Shown: piece after piece, positions 7,526 through 11,977 of the stretch | Numbering within the stretch: position 1 is the first letter of the stretch | How the letters are laid out: each line of letters begins with the position of its first letter | Assembly: GCA_945903615.1 (NCBI GenBank) | Contig: CAMDOL010000040.1 | Location: forward strand, 1-11,977 | Direction of reading: 5' to 3' | Source of the DNA: Rickettsia typhi | Lineage (GTDB): Bacteria; Pseudomonadota; Alphaproteobacteria; Rickettsiales; UBA1997 | DNA length: 11,977 bases | The notes under the pieces: generated by a model | Database searches by the model: none | Told to the model about the DNA's origin: nothing | Seen by the model: only the letters and a program-made list of their open reading frames with translations | Program-made: the position numbers and the translations under genes

Positions 7526-9400
7526 TTAGCTCAATTTAGTTTTGATCGGTTCAATGCAGCTAAACGATGAGGGAGCCACCCAGTCGCCAGCTTTCAATGC
7601 CGATTTGTTGTTGCTGGTTGTCAGAGCAAAATATGATCCGCCATTAATATCCGTTAGCTCTTTCCAAAAATTATTATTATGAGTGAGAACAAAAAATTGT
7701 TTAATTTTACCACCGTTTTGGCAATCATCAATTAGTTGTTTTGTTAGTTGTGCAACCACCAACAATGTGGCATCATCCAAGCTGGAAATTGGATCATCAA
7801 GCACTACCACCCGATCATTGGCAGCTTCATCTTGATCAAAACCACCCTTGGTGAGGTGATAAAAATAAAGAAAAGTAATTAGTGTCTTTTCGCCCTCGCT
7901 CAGTGTTTTTCGGGCATCATCACCATTCTGGCGGATAATTTTATAGCTGGATTTATCTTCTCCCTCCGCGAGAAAAAAGTTGGCAAAACCAACATCAGCA
8001 AGCACTTGGTTAATTGTGTTGATAGCAGGTTTAATGCTGGTAATTTTTGCTTCCAATGCGTTAATTTGACTTTTTAGATCTCTGATTTTTTGTTTAATTA
8101 GCCTTTCATTTTTTTGTAAATCTTCAATCGCCATTTTAATATTGTGCCGATCTTTATTGTGGTTTTGATAAGTATCTTGTGCCTCGGCGGCGATAAAATT
8201 CCAAATCTGATTAGTGAGTAAATCTTTTTCTTTTTTAAGATTGTTAATCAGGTCATTATGCTCAGAGGTATTTAAGATTGCTTGATCAATCAGTTTTTGC
8301 AGCTCTTCAATATTTTTTATCAGACTATCTAACTCGATTTTTAAAGATGGTTCTTTGATTTTGTTATTGATGGTTAAAAGATTTTTTTCAAAGGTTGTTT
8401 GAATGATGTTTTTTAATTTATTAATCTCATCAAGATTAATAAATTGGTGATCTAAGGTTTGATATTGGCAGATTTTTTCTAACAACAATACCCCTTCCAA
8501 ATAGTATTTGTCTCGCGCAAGATTTAACTCGACAATTTTTTGACGGTAACTTTCATCAAAATATTGGTCGAGCTGTTGCCTAAAATCATCAGTAATACTT
8601 TGCTGACAAAAAGGGCAGTTTTGATTGTTAATCTTAAAATAATTCACCCCATTTTTAACCCAATCACTATTTTGCAGATTAGCAATTAGCCCAGCAATAT
8701 CAACATTGCTTTTGCCAATGATAATTTCTGCAAAAATTGAGTTTTGTTCTAAATTAATAAAATTTGGTGCTAAAAATTTTGTAATTTCAGAAGCTTTTTT
8801 GGCCTTATCATTGAAGATGGTTTGAGATTTTGCTTCCAATTCTCGATAGGTAAGAGTGGCTTGGTTGATTGATAATCGACATAAAATCGATATTTTTTCA
8901 GCAAACTTCTCTTTAGTTTTGTAGTTTTTAAAAGCCCCCGAAAATGCCTCCTCATATTTTTTGTAAATTCCCTCCCAACATTTTATTTCTTTAAAATGCT
9001 TTTCTAACTTTTCCAAATCGTTGTTTTTAATAATAATTTCGGATTGATATTTTTGTAACTCCGCTTCTCTCAAGCCAATTTCCTTTTGCCTAAGAGCAAT
9101 ATTTTCAATTTCAGAAATATTATGCTCACCTAAATTAAAAATACCTTTTATGTCACTTGATTGACCAAAGTTTTGATGAACAAATCGGCGATTATAAACC
9201 AGCACTTCAAGAGGTCTTTGTTGCCAACTTATATTGCAGCTGGGATATTGAGAAATATTAGAAAGAACATTGGCAATGGTGGTTTTGCCAGTGCTATTTT
9301 TTCCGTAAATAAAATTGATTTTTTGGGGCTCAAACTCAATGCCTTGGCTATCGAAGCTGGCAAAGTTTTTTATGGATATTCTAGTGATAGGAGGCAACAT
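7526..9400 (-). CDS. RloC/PrrC-like AAA ATPase (AAA_13 family), nuclease end apparently missing
   Basis: The 624-residue protein has an ABC-type ATPase head split by a long helical insertion. Walker A GKNSTGKTT is at 33-41, signature LSEGEK at 500-505, Walker B VVVLDDP at 531-537, D-loop SSLD at 539-542 and H-loop THN at 573-575. The insertion contains coiled-coil stretches (about 96-150 and 325-460) and the CPFC zinc-hook-like pair at 262-265, with the surrounding motif typical of the family. RloC and PrrC relatives carry an anticodon-nuclease domain after the H-loop. Here only about 50 residues follow, ending in CIEPIKTKLS, and no continuation is seen in other frames. It may be an inactive or repurposed relative, a DNA-damage or repair ATPase, or a toxin that lost its end. 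No restriction-modification genes are nearby. It starts 1 base after hemJ and ends 11 bases before the dipeptidase gene. Confidence 0.85.
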   Translation of the reverse strand: MLPPITRISIKNFASFDSQGIEFEPQKINFIYGKNSTGKTTIANVLSNISQYPSCNISWQQRPLEVLVYNRRFVHQNFGQSSDIKGIFNLGEHNISEIENIALRQKEIGLREAELQKYQSEIIIKNNDLEKLEKHFKEIKCWEGIYKKYEEAFSGAFKNYKTKEKFAEKISILCRLSINQATLTYRELEAKSQTIFNDKAKKASEITKFLAPNFINLEQNSIFAEIIIGKSNVDIAGLIANLQNSDWVKNGVNYFKINNQNCPFCQQSITDDFRQQLDQYFDESYRQKIVELNLARDKYYLEGVLLLEKICQYQTLDHQFINLDEINKLKNIIQTTFEKNLLTINNKIKEPSLKIELDSLIKNIEELQKLIDQAILNTSEHNDLINNLKKEKDLLTNQIWNFIAAEAQDTYQNHNKDRHNIKMAIEDLQKNERLIKQKIRDLKSQINALEAKITSIKPAINTINQVLADVGFANFFLAEGEDKSSYKIIRQNGDDARKTLSEGEKTLITFLYFYHLTKGGFDQDEAANDRVVVLDDPISSLDDATLLVVAQLTKQLIDDCQNGGKIKQFFVLTHNNNFWKELTDINGGSYFALTTSNNKSALKAGDWVAPSSFSCIEPIKTKLS

Positions 9401-9401
9401 A

Positions 9402-9830
9402 TTAAAACGGCTTTAAGATGACCAGAAAGACAATAACAACCATTAAAACAGCAGGCACTTCGTTAATAATTCGATAAAATTTTTGGCTATGTATATTTTT
9501 TCCCAATTCAAAATTTTTTCGCCATCTGGATAAAAAGCCATTAAATCCAGCTAGTGCCAGCACCAAAGTGATTTTTAAATGCAGCCATCCACCCTCAATT
9601 CCAACTAAATGAATCAACCAAAAACCAAAAACAAAACTCAAAATCATTGCTGGATTAATGATGATTCTCAGTAATTTTTTTTCCATTATTTGTAAAGTTT
9701 TATCCAGCTCACCGCCAATTTTGGCGTTAGTATGATAAACAAATAAGCGTGGCAAATAAAGCATTCCACACATCCAAGCGATGACAAAAATTATATGGAG
9801 AGATTTGATGATCGGATAAATATTTTCCAT
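9402..9830 (-). CDS. hemJ: Protoporphyrinogen IX oxidase HemJ
   Basis: The 142-residue inner-membrane protein matches HemJ, which oxidises protoporphyrinogen IX to protoporphyrin IX, the penultimate step of haem synthesis in many alphaproteobacteria and cyanobacteria. Four membrane helices are visible at about 8-31, 58-77, 84-100 and 124-140. Conserved points are H12 with the following IAWMCGMLYLPRLF (17-30), H33, the GGWLHLK stretch (80-86) with H84 and K86, SRWRKNF (101-107) and FYRIINEVP (118-126). The C-terminus ends in the family-like LKPF. The start lies 5 bases after the carbamoyltransferase stop, and its own stop is 1 base before the ATPase start. Haem made through it would serve the cytochrome b561 encoded in the same block. 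Confidence 0.93.
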   Translation of the reverse strand: MENIYPIIKSLHIIFVIAWMCGMLYLPRLFVYHTNAKIGGELDKTLQIMEKKLLRIIINPAMILSFVFGFWLIHLVGIEGGWLHLKITLVLALAGFNGFLSRWRKNFELGKNIHSQKFYRIINEVPAVLMVVIVFLVILKPF

Positions 9831-9835
9831 TTTGT

Positions 9836-11734
9836 TTAATCTAATTCATATTCACTTTGCCAATCTTTTTGATCAGAAAAATTTGGTTGATTCTCTTTAT
9901 ACAAGATAAAATTTTCAATCGCCAAAACATCCATACCGGTTCTCATAAAGCATTTGTAAGAATCTTCTGGGCTGCAAACAATTGGTTCGCCACGCACATT
10001 AAAAGAAGTGTTGATTAAAACTGAACAGCCAGTTTGGGCTTTAAATTTTTGCAGCAAATCATAAAATTTTGGATTGGTATCACTTTGAATTGTCTGAATA
10101 CGCGCTGAATAATCAACATGAGTGACAGCTGGCAATTGAGATCTGGCAATGTTTAATTTTTCAATTCCAAATAATTTTTCTTCCTCAGCAGTTATTTTTT
10201 TACGCAAAGATTCTTGCACTGGCGCAACAATTAACATATAAGGCGAATCAACATCGGGCATATCAAAATATTTAGTCAAATCCTCACGCAAAACTGCAGG
10301 TGCAAAAGGGCGAAAGCTTTCGCGATATTTGATTTTCAGATTCATAATTTTTTGCATATTAGTGCTTCTAGCATCACCAATAATGCTTCGCGTGCCAAGC
10401 GCTCTGGGGCCAAATTCCATTCGACCTTGATGCCAACCAACTACCTTTTCTTGAGCTAACTGCTGGGCAACTATTTTAGAAAATTCTTCTGAGTCATTAA
10501 TTTGTAAATATTTTGCACCAATTTTATCTAAATATTCTTTGACTTGGGCGTTGCTGTATTTGATTCCTAAATACGAACCGCTCATATTATCTTTGCCGGT
10601 TTTATAATCGTTTCGAGCATTATTTAAATGTTGATGATAAACCGCAAAAGCCACGCCCAGCGCACCACCCGCATCACCAGAAGCTGGTTGAATAAAAATA
10701 TTTTCAAAGATATTTTCTTGCAAAATTTTGCCATTCGCCACGCAATTCAAAGCCACCCCACCAGACAAACAAAGATTTTTGCTGCCAGTGATTTTTGCAG
10801 CAGTTCGGGCTAGTTTGATCACAATTTCTTCAGTTACTTCTTGAATTGAAGCAGCAATATCCATTTCAAATTCTGAAATTTCACTTTCTTTTTTGCGCGG
10901 TTTTTGCCCGAATAAATTGTGAAATTTGCTGTTGGTCATAGTAAGACCAGTTGTATAGTTAAAGTAGCTCATATCAAGCTTGAACGAGCCATCTTCTTTG
11001 ATATCAATTAAATTTGTCCGAATTAAATTGGCATATTTTGGTTTGCCATAAGGCGCCAAACCCATCAATTTATATTCACCAGAATTGACCTTAAAACCGG
11101 TGTAATAGGTGAAAGCGGAGTAGAGCAGCCCAAGAGAGTGCGGAAAAAGAATTTCTTTTAAGAATTTGATTTGATTTTTATCACCATAACCAATTGAAGT
11201 TGTCACCCATTCGCCAACGCCATCCATATTTAAAATGGCGGATGATTCAAAAGGTGAAGGATAAAAAGCGCTGGCGGCGTGTGAGCCATGATGTTCGCCA
11301 AATAATAATTTGTCGGAGATTTTTTGTTTTAGCTCTTTTAGCCTTTTAGAATCTTCGCGTTTAAAATCTGGATTGTTGGCAATATTTAACTCGACAAATT
11401 CTTTAATTAGAGTGTCTTTCAAAAATAATTTTTCTTTGAGCCAAACTGGAATTGCCATTAAAAATGAGCGAAATCCTGAAGGTGTTTCACTCAAATAAGT
11501 TTCTAAAAGTCGTTCAAATTTTAAAAATGGTTTGTCATAAAAGCCAATATAGCTTACCTCATCCAAAGTGATTCCTGCTTCACTCAAGCAATATTCAATT
11601 GCTTTGCTGGGAAAACTCGGATCATGTTTTTTTCTAGTGAATCTTTCTTCCTGAGCTGCAGCAATAATTTTTTCACCCTTGATCAAACAAGCCGCAGAAT
11701 CGTGATAGAAACAGGAGATACCAAGGATATACAT
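9836..11734 (-). CDS. Carbamoyltransferase, NodU/CmcH family
   Basis: The 632-residue protein belongs to the O-carbamoyltransferases that transfer a carbamoyl group from carbamoyl phosphate to a hydroxyl of a sugar or antibiotic. The N-terminal Kae1-like domain begins with ILGISCFYHDSAA and contains the metal ligands H148 and H152 in EHHGSHAAS. LSGGVALNCVANGK is at 323-336 and SGDAGGALG (352-360) holds Asp354. The C-terminal domain carries GWHQGRMEFGPRALGTRS (433-450), SFRPFAP (473-479) and NTSFNVRGEPIV (575-586). The ATG at 11734 starts the family N-terminus. A frame extension of 20 residues upstream runs into the tandem repeat and is rejected. The substrate is unknown; modification of a surface glycan is the usual role in this family. 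No sugar genes are visible, and upstream sequence is outside the window. It heads the five-gene minus-strand block. Confidence 0.93.
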   Translation of the reverse strand: MYILGISCFYHDSAACLIKGEKIIAAAQEERFTRKKHDPSFPSKAIEYCLSEAGITLDEVSYIGFYDKPFLKFERLLETYLSETPSGFRSFLMAIPVWLKEKLFLKDTLIKEFVELNIANNPDFKREDSKRLKELKQKISDKLLFGEHHGSHAASAFYPSPFESSAILNMDGVGEWVTTSIGYGDKNQIKFLKEILFPHSLGLLYSAFTYYTGFKVNSGEYKLMGLAPYGKPKYANLIRTNLIDIKEDGSFKLDMSYFNYTTGLTMTNSKFHNLFGQKPRKKESEISEFEMDIAASIQEVTEEIVIKLARTAAKITGSKNLCLSGGVALNCVANGKILQENIFENIFIQPASGDAGGALGVAFAVYHQHLNNARNDYKTGKDNMSGSYLGIKYSNAQVKEYLDKIGAKYLQINDSEEFSKIVAQQLAQEKVVGWHQGRMEFGPRALGTRSIIGDARSTNMQKIMNLKIKYRESFRPFAPAVLREDLTKYFDMPDVDSPYMLIVAPVQESLRKKITAEEEKLFGIEKLNIARSQLPAVTHVDYSARIQTIQSDTNPKFYDLLQKFKAQTGCSVLINTSFNVRGEPIVCSPEDSYKCFMRTGMDVLAIENFILYKENQPNFSDQKDWQSEYELD

Positions 11735-11977
11735 ATTATAGCAAATCACAAAATATAGTTTATAGCAAATTTGATTTGCTATGGGGATCCCCACAGAGTG
11801 GGGCGAGGCTTATGCCTCGTAAAAATAAATATTATAGCAAATCACAAAATATAGTTTATAGCAAATTTGATTTGCTATGGGGATCCCCACAAAGTGGGGC
11901 GAGGCTTATGCCTCGTAAAAATAAATATTATAGCAAATCACAAAATATAGTTTATAGCAAATTTGATTTGCTATGGG
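11735..11977. repeat. 96-bp tandem repeat array upstream of the carbamoyltransferase gene
   Basis: Units run 11735-11830, 11831-11926 and 11927-11977 (cut by the window end). The first two differ at one base (11796 G, 11892 A), and the partial third is identical over its 51 bases. Each unit contains several inverted repeats: ATAGCAAAT...ATTTGCTAT, CCCCA...TGGGG overlapping GGGGATCCCC, and CGAGGC...GCCTCG. The first unit begins at the base next to the carbamoyltransferase ATG. No gene is seen in these 243 bases. There is no spacer between units, so this is not a CRISPR array. Confidence 0.95.
11831..11839 (-). promoter_or_regulatory. Extended -10 motif in the second repeat unit, candidate promoter for the five-gene block
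   Basis: On the minus strand each repeat unit ends in TGCTATAAT, a perfect extended -10 (TGn plus TATAAT). The copy at 11831-11839 lies 96 bases upstream of the carbamoyltransferase ATG and could start a normal leader mRNA. The copy at 11735-11743 touches the ATG and is too close to produce an mRNA that includes it. No good -35 box stands 17 bases upstream, which extended -10 promoters tolerate. AT-rich sequence raises the risk of chance. Confidence 0.35.

Noticed and set aside
7526..9400. Active anticodon-nuclease defence module with a restriction system
   Set aside because: The C-terminal nuclease part appears absent and no restriction-modification genes are in the window. Only an ATPase of the family can be supported.
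9161..9421. Plus-strand 86-residue frame opposite the ATPase and HemJ ends
   Set aside because: It overlaps the Walker A-coding part of the ATPase and the end of hemJ antisense. The composition gives no sign of a real protein.
11735..11794. 20-residue N-terminal extension of the carbamoyltransferase
   Set aside because: The extension is translated from the tandem repeat unit and has no family resemblance. The family N-terminus begins with MYILGIS at the ATG at 11734.
11735..11977. CRISPR array at the right end
   Set aside because: The units are 96 bp, directly adjacent and nearly identical throughout, with no variable spacers and no cas gene.

Overview
The window is AT-rich bacterial DNA with a compact layout: ten complete protein genes, one gene fragment at the left edge, and short intergenic spaces that are largely filled with repeats. 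The gene content points to a host-associated alphaproteobacterium, most likely Rickettsiales or something close to it. The evidence is a rickettsial-type NADP isocitrate dehydrogenase with its extra C-terminal domain, HemJ for haem synthesis, a cytochrome b561, AT-rich codon use and hairpin-rich intergenic repeats. This placement is an inference from protein resemblance. No rRNA or tRNA gene is visible to confirm it.

Left part (1-1728): a plus-strand gene fragment ends at base 100. It is followed by about 250 bases holding a perfect 36-bp palindrome, a start-less remnant reading frame and a hairpin with a T-run. Next come three minus-strand genes, transcribed in the order small membrane protein, dUTPase (dut), MoeB/ThiF-type E1-like enzyme. 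The first two overlap and the last two are 2 bases apart, so they look like one operon. Enolase (eno) diverges from this operon on the plus strand.

Middle part (3096-6425): an MscS-type channel gene and icd lie on the minus strand. Three copies of one palindromic element sit in the spaces around them. Two copies (4499-4670 and 6255-6426) are complete, about 172 bp, and flanked by TAA on both sides. One copy (about 3107-3174) is a half copy. They look like MITEs (non-autonomous transposable elements) that inserted just past stop codons. icd also carries a short, relatively GC-rich segment in the linker before its C-terminal domain.

Right part (6426-11977): five minus-strand genes, read from right to left, encode a NodU/CmcH-type carbamoyltransferase, HemJ, an RloC/PrrC-like AAA ATPase, a VanX-type D-Ala-D-Ala dipeptidase and cytochrome b561. 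Their gaps are 5, 1, 11 and 24 bases, so they are probably co-transcribed. The carbamoyltransferase start codon directly abuts an array of 96-bp tandem repeats (2.5 units seen, running off the window). Each unit is rich in hairpins and carries an extended -10 promoter-like motif, so the array is probably the control region of this gene block.

Most of the window is housekeeping. The features most worth a second look are the repeat array at the promoter position, the palindromic element family, the ATPase that appears to lack the anticodon-nuclease end of its relatives, and the insertion in icd. No defence island, prophage, CRISPR array or clearly new multi-gene system is visible.
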